Shown here in pieces: positions 33,657-40,647 of a stretch of DNA of 41,964 nucleotides. A program made the position numbers and the translations under genes. Source of the DNA: a candidate division Zixibacteria bacterium SM23_73_2 (GTDB taxonomy: Bacteria > Zixibacteria > MSB-5A5 > SM23-73-2); contig LJUW01000021.1 in assembly GCA_001304315.1 (NCBI GenBank), positions 1 to 41,964 on the forward strand, given 5' to 3'. How positions within the stretch are numbered: the stretch's first letter is position 1; every line of letters starts with the position of its first letter. The notes beneath the pieces are model-generated. The model had not been told where the DNA came from, ran no database searches, and saw only the letters and a list, made by a program, of their open reading frames with translations.

Positions 33657-34130
33657 ATGACCAAACTCCGCATATCCTGGCAGAAAAAATTAAAGGACAG
33701 TAAGGATTTGCCCAAAGTTATTGTAATCGATGATAAAATGAGCAAAAGATGGGGTACCGGAACCTGTGTGATACCAGCGCCATTGGAGGTTGATGAGATT
33801 ATGAAAAAAGTACCCAAGAGTAAGCTGATTACCATAAATGAAATTCGTCAGATACTTGCCAAAAAGCACAAGGCAACAATCGGCTGCCCCATTACCACCG
33901 GAATCTTTGCCTGGATCGCAGCTAATGCAGCGGATGAGCTGGCAAAAGAGGGAAAGAAAAGGATCACCCCTTACTGGCGAACACTTAAAACCGGTGGAAT
34001 TTTGAATGAAAAATACCCTGGTGGGATTGAGGGGCAAAAGAAACTTCTGGAAAATGAAGGGCACAAGGTACTTCAAAAAGGGAAAAAGCATCTGGTTTTG
34101 GATTTTGAGAAATATCTGGCAAAATTGTAA
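33657..34130 (+). CDS. Alkyltransferase-like (MGMT-family) protein without the catalytic cysteine
   Basis: The 157-residue protein starts at the ATG at 33657, which has GGAGG eight bases before it; an in-frame ATG at 33642 has no ribosome site. Residues about 55-140 match the DNA-binding domain of O6-alkylguanine-DNA alkyltransferases: VPKSKLITINEIRQIL (helix-turn-helix), then the active-site region ITPYWRTLKTGGILNEKYPG and QKKLLENEGH. The PCHR active-site motif reads PYWR here, so the alkyl-accepting cysteine is absent, as in ATL proteins (PWHR), which flag lesions for excision repair. Distinct extra N-terminal residues (about 1-50) precede it. DNA lesion binding is inferred; RNA or other ligands are possible. 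Confidence 0.78.
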   Translation: MTKLRISWQKKLKDSKDLPKVIVIDDKMSKRWGTGTCVIPAPLEVDEIMKKVPKSKLITINEIRQILAKKHKATIGCPITTGIFAWIAANAADELAKEGKKRITPYWRTLKTGGILNEKYPGGIEGQKKLLENEGHKVLQKGKKHLVLDFEKYLAKL

Positions 34131-34185
34131 AAAACTTTGTCGTATAATTTGATTTAATAATTCACTCTAACCAAGGAGTGTTTAA

Positions 34186-34998
34186 ATGCAAAAGTTAGAA
34201 TTTCTTATTATTTTAGTCTTAATTTTGATATTTTTAATCCCTCAAGCTATGGCAAAGGATTTGAATTTGACCATAGTTTATGATAACAACCCTTATGATA
34301 AAAAATTGGAAACTGCCTGGGGATTTTCCTGTCTGGTTGAGGGGACTGAAAAAACCATTCTTTTCGATGTTGGGGGAGAAGGGGATCTGCTCTGTGAAAA
34401 TATGAAAAAGCTTGAAATCGACCCAAAAGAAGTTGACATAGTGGTTTTATCTCATATACATCAGGATCACATCGGAGGATTATTTGACTTTTTAAAAGAA
34501 AACCATAATGTCACAGTATACCTACCGGAATCTTTTACCAAAGAGGTTAAAAAAGATATTGAGAAAGCCGGTGCCAAATTGGTGGAGGTAAAAAAGCCAG
34601 CGCAGATAACAGAAGAAGTTTACTCAACAGGAGAGCTGGGTAAAAGAATCAAGGAGCAGTCTCTTGTGATAAAGACCGAAAAGGGATTGGTAGTGATAAC
34701 CGGCTGTGCCCATCCGGGGATCGTTGAGATTGTCAAAAAGGTAAAGGAGATTGACAGTTGCGATGTCTTTTTTGTACTGGGTGGTTTCCATCTGCTATCG
34801 ATGAAAGAATCCCAGATAAAAGAAATTTCAAAAGAGATGAAAGAATTGAAAGTAAAAAAGATTGCACCCTGTCACTGTTCCGGCGATCTTGCCAGAGAAA
34901 TTTTCCAAAAAGAATACAAGGAGGATTTCATTGAGGCTGGTGTTGGGAAGAAAATCAAAATCGAAAATGCTTTTTCAGAAAAAACAATTGGAAAATAA
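34186..34998 (+). CDS. Exported metallo-beta-lactamase-fold hydrolase
   Basis: A 270-residue protein with an N-terminal signal peptide (hydrophobic residues 5-19, cleavage probably after QAMA). The zinc-binding HxHxDH motif reads LSHIHQDHIGG (about residues 88-98). TGCAHPGIVEIV (about 173-184) provides the next ligand, and PCHCSGDLA (about 227-235) the last. The layout matches the family of methanogen DHPMP (7,8-dihydropterin) synthase-like MBL proteins, most of which are cytoplasmic, so the signal peptide is unusual. AAGGAG lies seven bases before the ATG. The substrate is unknown. Confidence 0.86.
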   Translation: MQKLEFLIILVLILIFLIPQAMAKDLNLTIVYDNNPYDKKLETAWGFSCLVEGTEKTILFDVGGEGDLLCENMKKLEIDPKEVDIVVLSHIHQDHIGGLFDFLKENHNVTVYLPESFTKEVKKDIEKAGAKLVEVKKPAQITEEVYSTGELGKRIKEQSLVIKTEKGLVVITGCAHPGIVEIVKKVKEIDSCDVFFVLGGFHLLSMKESQIKEISKEMKELKVKKIAPCHCSGDLAREIFQKEYKEDFIEAGVGKKIKIENAFSEKTIGK

Positions 34999-35056
34999 AA
35001 AAAAGAATTTTAATTTTAAAAAACGACAAATCGAATTTAGTTAAAAATCTATCGCG

Positions 35057-35518
35057 ATGTCAAAGGCAGGCACCAAAGAAAAACGAAACATCAGGTATAA
35101 TTCTGAAAAAACAAAAATCCATCCCAACCGCTGGGTTAGAATCCTCTGGAAAATATCAGGAACCTTCTTCGTAGGACTTGCAATCTTAGGTATCTTTTTA
35201 CCCCTTTTGCCAACCACCCCATTTCTTCTTTTAGCCTTAGCTTGCTATGCTAAAAGCTCCAAAAGACTTCATAGTTGGCTTTTGACCAACAGATGGTTTG
35301 GTAGATACCTCAGAAATTACAGAGAAAGAAAAGGAATTCCCTTTAAGGTGAAAATCCTGACTGTTTTATTCTTATGGTTAACCATAGGATATTCAGCCAT
35401 CTTTATAATCAAAATATTTTTAATTAAAATCATCCTTTTTATAATTGCTGCAGGTGTCAGCATCCATATACTTTCAATACCTACCTTGAGGAAATCACAA
35501 AGAAATAATTCAATTTAA
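35057..35518 (+). CDS. YbaN/DUF454-family inner membrane protein
   Basis: A 153-residue membrane protein with four hydrophobic segments in two pairs (about 32-62 and 102-140). The family signature GIFLPLLPTTPFLLLALACYAKSS spans about 52-75 and is followed by LHSWLLTNRWFGRYLRNYRE. The function of the family is unknown. The ribosome site is weak, and the gene lies 58 bases behind the metallo-hydrolase gene. Confidence 0.85.
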   Translation: MSKAGTKEKRNIRYNSEKTKIHPNRWVRILWKISGTFFVGLAILGIFLPLLPTTPFLLLALACYAKSSKRLHSWLLTNRWFGRYLRNYRERKGIPFKVKILTVLFLWLTIGYSAIFIIKIFLIKIILFIIAAGVSIHILSIPTLRKSQRNNSI

Positions 35519-35577
35519 AACCTCCTTTTCTCCTTGGTACAAATTTCTCCCAAAAGGAATTAAGTGTCTAAAAAAAC

Positions 35578-35605
35578 TTGACTTTTTCAGTGAGAATTTT
35601 ATAAT
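35578..35605 (+). promoter_or_regulatory. Strong sigma70-type promoter of the trypsin-STAND locus
   Basis: TTGACT (35578-35583) and a perfect TATAAT (35600-35605) are 16 bases apart. Transcription would start near 35612, leaving a leader of about 105 bases before the membrane-protein gene at 35719. It is one of the best promoter matches in the window and shows that the two-gene unit can be transcribed on its own. Confidence 0.7.
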
Positions 35606-35718
35606 AAAAAAGACAAAAAGAAGTTTTCATCCATAGGGGTTGGGGACAAAAAACTTCTTATGCGGTTGAGAATGATCAAATGTTAAAACATTAATCCACT
35701 CCAAAAACAGGAGGTTTT

Positions 35719-36177
35719 ATGTCAGCACCATTTAGAATCGTAAGGCCACACACGGGTGTCAAAGCCGTGGCAGTGGATGAAGTTAGGGGGGGAGCAGCTG
35801 GTGTACTTGGAACTCAGGAGGATTTCAAGTTCTACTTGGACAGGTTATTGAAGATGATCCCGGCTGAAGTTATTGGTTTTTACCTGGTAGGAAGCGGTTT
35901 CATAAGTCAAGACGATCCCATTATGCTGATAATATGGACAGCAGTGTGTCTGTTAGGTGTAGTAGCTGTCCGTGCTTTTGGCACAGCAGATCCAGAGAAA
36001 CACAAATCACCTGACTGGGTGCATATCTGGATTTCCTTAGCTGCATTCTTGATATGGATATATACCTTAGGTGGCTTTTTTAAAGCTCTTAATGTCCATA
36101 ATCCGAAGTATGGATCCCTCATGGTGCTTGCTTTTACATTTTTCGTACCTCTTTTGTACCTGGGACCAAAGGATTAG
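35719..36177 (+). CDS. Small membrane protein, first gene of the trypsin-STAND unit
   Basis: A 152-residue protein with a polar N-terminus of about 45 residues, then a short amphipathic stretch FKFYLDRLLKMIPAEV and three or four hydrophobic segments (about 53-67, 75-92, 103-120 and 131-147). It has no catalytic motif and no signal peptide. I do not recognise a named family. AGGAGG lies four bases before the ATG. It is followed after 55 bases by the large protease-STAND gene and shares its promoter. That pairing suggests it is either the membrane partner or the substrate of the protease, for example a protein released or activated by cleavage to damage the membrane. This is inference from context only. 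Confidence 0.8.
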   Translation: MSAPFRIVRPHTGVKAVAVDEVRGGAAGVLGTQEDFKFYLDRLLKMIPAEVIGFYLVGSGFISQDDPIMLIIWTAVCLLGVVAVRAFGTADPEKHKSPDWVHIWISLAAFLIWIYTLGGFFKALNVHNPKYGSLMVLAFTFFVPLLYLGPKD

Positions 36178-36232
36178 TAATTTTAAGATTGAAGTACTAA
36201 CCATTATTAGAGTTCAAAAAAGGACATAAGTG

Positions 36233-39200
36233 ATGAGCAATGGTGGAGTTAAGCTTCAAAATCTGCGTGATTTTACAGTGCAGATACGGCATCCCAAAAC
36301 GGATCAAATAGTCGGAACAGGAATTGCAGTTTCCATGGATGGGAAAATCGTCACCTGCGCTCACGTTGTGCTCGCAGCAGGAGTTAATCCTCGGTTAGGT
36401 AAGCGCATTCCTGGATCCTGGGAAATAGTTTTAAAAAGCATTTTTGGAAAAAAGCCAGATAATCTCAAAGACGCCAAAGATGCAGAAGTAGTAGTATATT
36501 TTCCTCAGGCACGCGGTGGAGAGGAAAAGAAGCGTCGTGCTAAAGTAGCTGCTTGTTTTCCTGAACACGATGACGATGCCGTAATTCTTCAATTAACAGA
36601 TGGCCCCTCCCCTTTAGCACCTGAGCAAATTGCCATATTGGGAACAGCAGAACCATCAAAAGGCAATCCTTTTCGCAGCTATGAATATCGCCCCTTGGGC
36701 AAATACAAGGCAAGCTACGCTGACGGAACTATTATGGGCTGCATTGAGTGTCCAGAGCAACTACCGTTACAAGCCGAGCCTGTACAACTTAAATCACAGC
36801 ACATTAATTTTGGAATGAGTGGTTCACCTGTTTTAGATAATAAGAGAAATCTGATCATTGGTATTATCTCTGAAACTTGGTTTCCTGATAAATCTCCAAA
36901 AGACAGAGATACTGGCTGGGCGGTCGATGCAAAAGTCCTTAGTTTTAATCCAATGCTCTTACCGGTGCAAGAAGAATCTCTCCCTCTTGTAGTTGCTTCT
37001 CAACCTAAAACTGACATAAAGGCAGCGCGAGAGCAAGTGGCGCTCAAGGATAAGATTGCATGGAACAATGCACCAGCTCTAATTCCAGAATGGGTTGGGC
37101 GTGAAGATTTGCTAAAGGAAATTAACTCTGATTGGGGTAATCCAGACTGCAAAATAACTGGTTTGATTGGATTTGGCGGCGAGGGCAAGAGTAGCTTAGC
37201 TCGCCAATGGGTGGAAAATTTACTAAATAATGAATCCCAGCAACAACCAGATGGTGTTTTCTGGTGGGGCTTTTACACCAGACCCAGCGTTGATGAGTTC
37301 TTTGAGTCAGCACTCAAGTTTATGGGTGGAGGTAAAATTGATCCACGTAACTATGCTTCACCCAGTGCTAAAGCCCATTTAATCGCAGGTATGCTACATG
37401 CTGGACGCTATCTTTTTATCCTTGATGGACTCGAAATTATGCAAAATCAAGAAGGGGATCAATATGGGTTGTTGAAAAGTACTGATTTACGCGATTTCCT
37501 TGAGTACTTCGCCGATCCTAAGCATAACTCACATTGTTTAATCACCAGCCGTGCACCTGTGCTTGACCTGATGGATTATACAACCTATACCCATAGAGAC
37601 TTAACCCGCCTTAATCCTACTGATGGAAGGGCTTTACTGGAAAAAATAGGTGTGAAAGGTTCAAAAGATGCACTGGATAAAGTAGTAACTGAATGGGATG
37701 GACACGCTTTAACTATAAGCCTTTTAGGTTCCTACCTAATGAAGCAACACAAAGGCGATGTGTCAAAAATCAAAGAAATTCCGCCTCCAGTTGCAGACGA
37801 ACCGCGTTATGAGAGAGTACATAGAGTGCTTCGGAGGTATGATGAGCATCTTAACGATGCGGAACGAGCCTTTCTTACCCTTTTCAGCGCCTTCCGCACA
37901 CCAGTTGAGGAAAAAGCCTTTGAGAAAGTTTTCCGGGCTAAGATGGATTCTAATGCACTAAATGCACCCATTGCTGAGCTGAATGATACAGATTTCAAGG
38001 CTATAATCAAGCGACTACTTGATTATCGCATCCTCCGCTATGATCCACGCGACAGGAGCTACACCGCCCATCCGCTTATTCGCAGCCACTATCTTGCTAT
38101 CTTCACTAAAGGCAAACCTGAGCAGTCAAAGGACGTACACAAACAAATCAAGGATTATTATCTCTCAATAGCTGGTGACACTCCATACAATCCTACTCTC
38201 GATGATCTTAAACCTCTTATCGAGGTAGTACACCACGCTTGCAGTTCTGGGGCTTATGATGAGGCATATCGCGTTTATTTAGATCGTATTTATCAGAGCG
38301 AGAATTTCGTGCTCACCGCAAAAATAGGTGCTTGGGAAACAGCATCGGCATTATGGCTCGAATTTTTCCCCCACAGAGATGCTTCACAGGATCCACAGGT
38401 TAGTGAGCTAAAAGACAAAAGTTGGATCCTTAATGACGCAGGCCTCTGCTTGATGTGCCTCGGACGTCTGAGCGAAACAACACCACTCTATGAAAGAGCT
38501 GTTGCTGGGTATCTGAAGGATGAAAACTGGAGAAATGCCAGCCGCGTCTACCGGAACTTGGTAGACATACACATTTATCTTGGTAATTTTCCTGCTGCCA
38601 AGGATGCTACTGACAATGCACTAAGTTTAGCTCGCAACATAAAATCACAAACTGAAGAGTCCGATGCATTGACATATCAATCATGGATCGACAACCTAAA
38701 AGGTGATTTGTTAACAGCAACTAAAACATTTAAGCAGGCAGAGGATCTGCAAAAAAAAGAGCAACCAGATAAACACTACCTCTACAGCATATACGGTATC
38801 CAGCACGCTGAGCACCTCCTGTGTATTGGAGAAGTTGACTATGCCCAACGTGTCACTGACGAAAACTTGAAGATTTGTAATAATGAGCTTTGGCAACACC
38901 AAATTAGTCAATGCCACCGTGTATTCGGCGACTTAGATTCGCAAGAGAATAAGCACGAAAGTGCCCGCAAGAATTACAATGATGCGCTCAAGATCGCGAG
39001 AAACATCACCGTACGTTTCGTTCTTATTGAGGCACTCCTTGCTCGCGGTCGCTGGTATGCGAAGCATATGAAGGATGCTCCAGCAGCGTTCAGCGATTTG
39101 AACGAGGCATTGGATTATGCTGTTGATGGCGGCTATCGGATATATGAGGCGGATATACGTATTGCACTTGCATGGGCACATCTTGCGGATAAAAAACCTA

Positions 39201-39313
39201 AAGAGGCACGGGCTGAGGCGGAGCATGCATTAAGGATGAGTAAGGATATGGGGTATTATTGGGGGAAAAAGGATGCGCAGGAGGTATTGGGGGAGATAGA
39301 GAAAAAGAAGTGA
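36233..39313 (+). CDS. Trypsin-like protease / STAND NTPase / TPR protein, candidate defence or conflict sensor
   Basis: A 1026-residue soluble protein from the ATG at 36233 (AAGGA eight bases upstream; a GTG directly before is also possible). Residues about 12-240 are a trypsin-like serine protease with His44 (VTCAHVV), Asp near 115 (HDDDAVILQL) and Ser196 (FGMSGSPVLD). A linker leads to WVGRE (about 287) and a STAND NTPase: P-loop GFGGEGKSS (about 313-321), Walker B FILDGLE (about 403), sensor LITSRAP (about 444) and GHALTISLLG (about 498). A winged-helix-like region covers about 540-640, and about 720-1020 is a TPR-type helical repeat array. The order effector, switch, sensor is that of STAND immune proteins (NLR-like, Avs and related conflict systems). 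Arginine is mostly CGN, against mainly AGA/AGG in neighbours, which suggests recent acquisition. Confidence 0.9.
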   Translation: MSNGGVKLQNLRDFTVQIRHPKTDQIVGTGIAVSMDGKIVTCAHVVLAAGVNPRLGKRIPGSWEIVLKSIFGKKPDNLKDAKDAEVVVYFPQARGGEEKKRRAKVAACFPEHDDDAVILQLTDGPSPLAPEQIAILGTAEPSKGNPFRSYEYRPLGKYKASYADGTIMGCIECPEQLPLQAEPVQLKSQHINFGMSGSPVLDNKRNLIIGIISETWFPDKSPKDRDTGWAVDAKVLSFNPMLLPVQEESLPLVVASQPKTDIKAAREQVALKDKIAWNNAPALIPEWVGREDLLKEINSDWGNPDCKITGLIGFGGEGKSSLARQWVENLLNNESQQQPDGVFWWGFYTRPSVDEFFESALKFMGGGKIDPRNYASPSAKAHLIAGMLHAGRYLFILDGLEIMQNQEGDQYGLLKSTDLRDFLEYFADPKHNSHCLITSRAPVLDLMDYTTYTHRDLTRLNPTDGRALLEKIGVKGSKDALDKVVTEWDGHALTISLLGSYLMKQHKGDVSKIKEIPPPVADEPRYERVHRVLRRYDEHLNDAERAFLTLFSAFRTPVEEKAFEKVFRAKMDSNALNAPIAELNDTDFKAIIKRLLDYRILRYDPRDRSYTAHPLIRSHYLAIFTKGKPEQSKDVHKQIKDYYLSIAGDTPYNPTLDDLKPLIEVVHHACSSGAYDEAYRVYLDRIYQSENFVLTAKIGAWETASALWLEFFPHRDASQDPQVSELKDKSWILNDAGLCLMCLGRLSETTPLYERAVAGYLKDENWRNASRVYRNLVDIHIYLGNFPAAKDATDNALSLARNIKSQTEESDALTYQSWIDNLKGDLLTATKTFKQAEDLQKKEQPDKHYLYSIYGIQHAEHLLCIGEVDYAQRVTDENLKICNNELWQHQISQCHRVFGDLDSQENKHESARKNYNDALKIARNITVRFVLIEALLARGRWYAKHMKDAPAAFSDLNEALDYAVDGGYRIYEADIRIALAWAHLADKKPKEARAEAEHALRMSKDMGYYWGKKDAQEVLGEIEKKK

Positions 39314-39384
39314 CGCCAGAAACGTCATTGCGAGGAACGAAGTGACGAAGCAATCTGTCTATTAATTAATATTTCTAAACGTTC

Positions 39385-39408
39385 TGGCGGGGTACCCTTA
39401 CCCCGCCA
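39385..39408. repeat. Perfect GC-rich hairpin
   Basis: Ten-base arms TGGCGGGGTA and TACCCCGCCA with loop CCCT. It lies about 70 bases behind the STAND gene stop codon. There is no T run, so terminator function is uncertain. Confidence 0.8.
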
Positions 39409-39415
39409 CCTTCTC

Positions 39416-39441
39416 GGTCAAGGGTGGGGGCACCCTTGACC
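39416..39441. repeat. Perfect hairpin with 11-bp arms
   Basis: Arms GGTCAAGGGTG and CACCCTTGACC with loop GGGG, only seven bases after the previous hairpin. The outer GGTCAAG is shared with the third hairpin of the array at 24637-24656. Confidence 0.8.
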
Positions 39442-39600
39442 AACTTTCCATCGGGAGATTGCTTCACCCTTCGGGTTCGCAATGACGGTGTAAAAAATTC
39501 CCTTCCATCCACCAGTGGAGACCTGAAAGTCTCCTCTACATTTTAACCGCAAATGGGAGGCCACAAGGGACTCCCCTACACTGCAAAAACAAGTTCTGTT

Positions 39601-39711
39601 GGTTGGGGAATTGGAATTCCCCAACCGCAGCTTTAGTGCAGGAAATCCAATTCCTGCACCAACAAAGAGCCCCGCTAAAGGCGGGGCTTCACCCTTCGGG
39701 TTCGCAATGAC
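39601..39711. repeat. Three further hairpins and a partial palindromic element copy
   Basis: Hairpin 39601-39626 has perfect 12-bp arms GGTTGGGGAATT/AATTCCCCAACC around GG. Hairpin 39636-39659 has 9-bp arms GTGCAGGAA/TTCCTGCAC. Hairpin 39668-39688 has 8-bp arms AGCCCCGC/GCGGGGCT around TAAAG. The last runs directly into a 26-base copy (39686-39711) of the right half of the dispersed element, GCTTCACCCTTCGGGTTCGC and the following AATGAC. Confidence 0.85.
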
Positions 39712-39721
39712 AGTCCCCAGC

Positions 39722-39742
39722 GGGAGACTACAAGGGTCTCCC
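39722..39742. repeat. GGGAGAC/GTCTCCC hairpin
   Basis: Perfect 7-bp arms around TACAAGG, followed by TTACTTTTTT. Similar GGGAG...CTCCC pieces occur at 39517-39534, 39555-39575 and 40471-40492. The trailing T run makes this one a possible terminator on the plus strand. Confidence 0.65.
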
Positions 39743-39884
39743 TTACTTTTTTGTCAAACATTTTAAAGTACAACAAAGTATAATAAAGTAGTATAAAATA
39801 CTTGATAAACATATTTAATAAAGTATTTATGAAGAAATATAAAACCTCATGGATTTAAATTAAAGACTATGAAAAGGCTAAACT

Positions 39885-40418
39885 ATGAAAGAAAAATCTT
39901 TTAAAAAGATGAATTTTTTGACCTCATCTGAGATAGCACAGAAACTAAAAATGAACACCCAGGTGATTTTAAGAAAACTCCAATCTGGTGAGATAGAGGG
40001 ATACAAATTAGGAAAGGACTGGAGAGTGGAGGAGGGAAAGCTTCTGGAATGGTTGGAGAAAAGCTCCAGCAGAAGGAAAAAGGATCAGAGGACAAAAATA
40101 TTGGAGTCATTTTTTGCTGGTGGAAAATTGAAAAGTATTCCTGCTCAGAGGAAAAAGAAAATATTCGTTTTAGAGGAAATCTTAAAATCATTCGAGCCGG
40201 GTAAAGTCTATTCGGAAAGCGATGTTAATAAGATAATCTCCTCTTTTCACCCTGATTTCTGCACCATCCGCAGGGAGTTTATAATAAATAAGATGATGCA
40301 GAGGAGGGGTGGAAAATACAAAGTCGCTTCAAGCTACAGACCTTTCCTCGAGAGTTTATATGTGCCCCATGGGTTTTCTAAAGAAACGGAGAAAAAGAGG
40401 GTAAAAAAACCAACCTGA
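39885..40418 (+). CDS. Excisionase/MerR-like DNA-binding protein with DUF2087 domain
   Basis: A 177-residue basic protein with two domains. Residues about 8-60 are an excisionase-family winged helix: FLTSSEIAQKLKMNTQVILR, then LQSGEIEGYKLGKDWRVEEG. Residues about 80-160 match DUF2087 (IPAQRKKKIFVLEEILKSFE, then YSESDVNKIISSFHPDFCTI and RREFIINKMMQRRGGKY), a domain found in bacterial transcription regulators. AAGG stands seven bases before the ATG. No integrase or other phage gene is near, so I read it as a transcription regulator rather than a true excisionase. Its target is unknown; the A/T-rich repeats before it could be an autoregulatory site. Confidence 0.85.
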   Translation: MKEKSFKKMNFLTSSEIAQKLKMNTQVILRKLQSGEIEGYKLGKDWRVEEGKLLEWLEKSSSRRKKDQRTKILESFFAGGKLKSIPAQRKKKIFVLEEILKSFEPGKVYSESDVNKIISSFHPDFCTIRREFIINKMMQRRGGKYKVASSYRPFLESLYVPHGFSKETEKKRVKKPT

Positions 40419-40436
40419 AGTAATGGATAAATGTAG

Positions 40437-40469
40437 GGGCGGGATTTATCCCCGCCCGTGCATTTTTTT
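40437..40469 (+). terminator. Probable intrinsic terminator of the DNA-binding protein gene
   Basis: A GGGCGGG/CCCGCCC stem (40437-40443 with 40451-40457) is followed, after GTGCA, by seven T (40463-40469). It lies 19 bases behind the stop codon. The five-base gap before the T run is longer than ideal. Confidence 0.55.
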
Positions 40470-40505
40470 CGGGAGCCCACACAGGGTCTCCCCTACTTTT
40501 CCATG

Positions 40506-40582
40506 TCTTTGCGAGGAACGAAGTGACGAAGCAATCTCTATCTATCTGGAGATTGCTTCACCCTTCGGGTTCGCAATGACGA
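40506..40582. repeat. Palindromic dispersed element, compact copy
   Basis: Left half 40509-40537 and right half 40548-40580 are separated by ten bases and can fold into one long imperfect hairpin closed by TTGCGA/TCGCAA and GAAGCAATCTC/GAGATTGCTTC. Both halves are exact repeats of the segments at 39328-39356 and 39454-39486. Length of about 77 bp, no coding capacity and palindromic form fit a MITE- or REP-like element. Confidence 0.85.
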
Positions 40583-40607
40583 TGTGTAGAATTACTTTGC
40601 GTCTCCA

Positions 40608-40647
40608 CGGGAAACTACCCGAGGCGGGCAGGCAAGGGTCTCCCCTA
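40608..40647 (-). repeat. Copy 2 of the 40-bp dispersed repeat, overlapping a stop codon
   Basis: On the minus strand it reads TAGGGGAGACCCTTGCCTGC and continues CCGCCTCGGGTAG... to CCCG. Its first three bases, TAG, are the stop codon of the DUF2723/TPR gene. It matches the block at 17965-18004 at 33 of 40 positions by hand alignment. Confidence 0.7.

Larger units (their letters stand above)
39324..39486. repeat. Palindromic dispersed element, split copy (half-sites 39328-39356 and 39454-39486)
   Basis: The left half begins TTGCGAGGAACGAAGTGACG and ends GAAGCAATCT. The right half begins GGAGATTGCTTC and ends GGTTCGCAATGAC. Both halves recur without a change at 40509-40537 and 40548-40580, where they lie only ten bases apart. 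Here 97 bases separate them. The halves are imperfect reverse complements of each other. GTCATTGCGAGG...GAAGCAATC elements of this type are widely dispersed in some bacteria. Confidence 0.85.
39314..39884. other. Gene-free region of palindromic repeats behind the STAND gene
   Basis: These 571 bases hold no plausible gene. They contain at least seven inverted repeats and two or three copies of a dispersed palindromic element. The first 76 bases are bracketed by CGCCAGAA near 39314 and TTCTGGCG near 39382-39389. The last 120 bases (39757-39884) are A/T-rich, with AAAGTA recurring several times ahead of the DNA-binding protein gene, which might be operator sequence. Confidence 0.8.

Noticed and set aside
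39418-39624. Small minus-strand frame in the repeat region
   Set aside because: It runs across several palindromic repeats and has no ribosome site or recognisable domain.
39314-40582. Prophage or insertion sequence remnant around the excisionase-like gene
   Set aside because: No integrase, transposase or phage structural gene is present; the element copies are short and non-coding.
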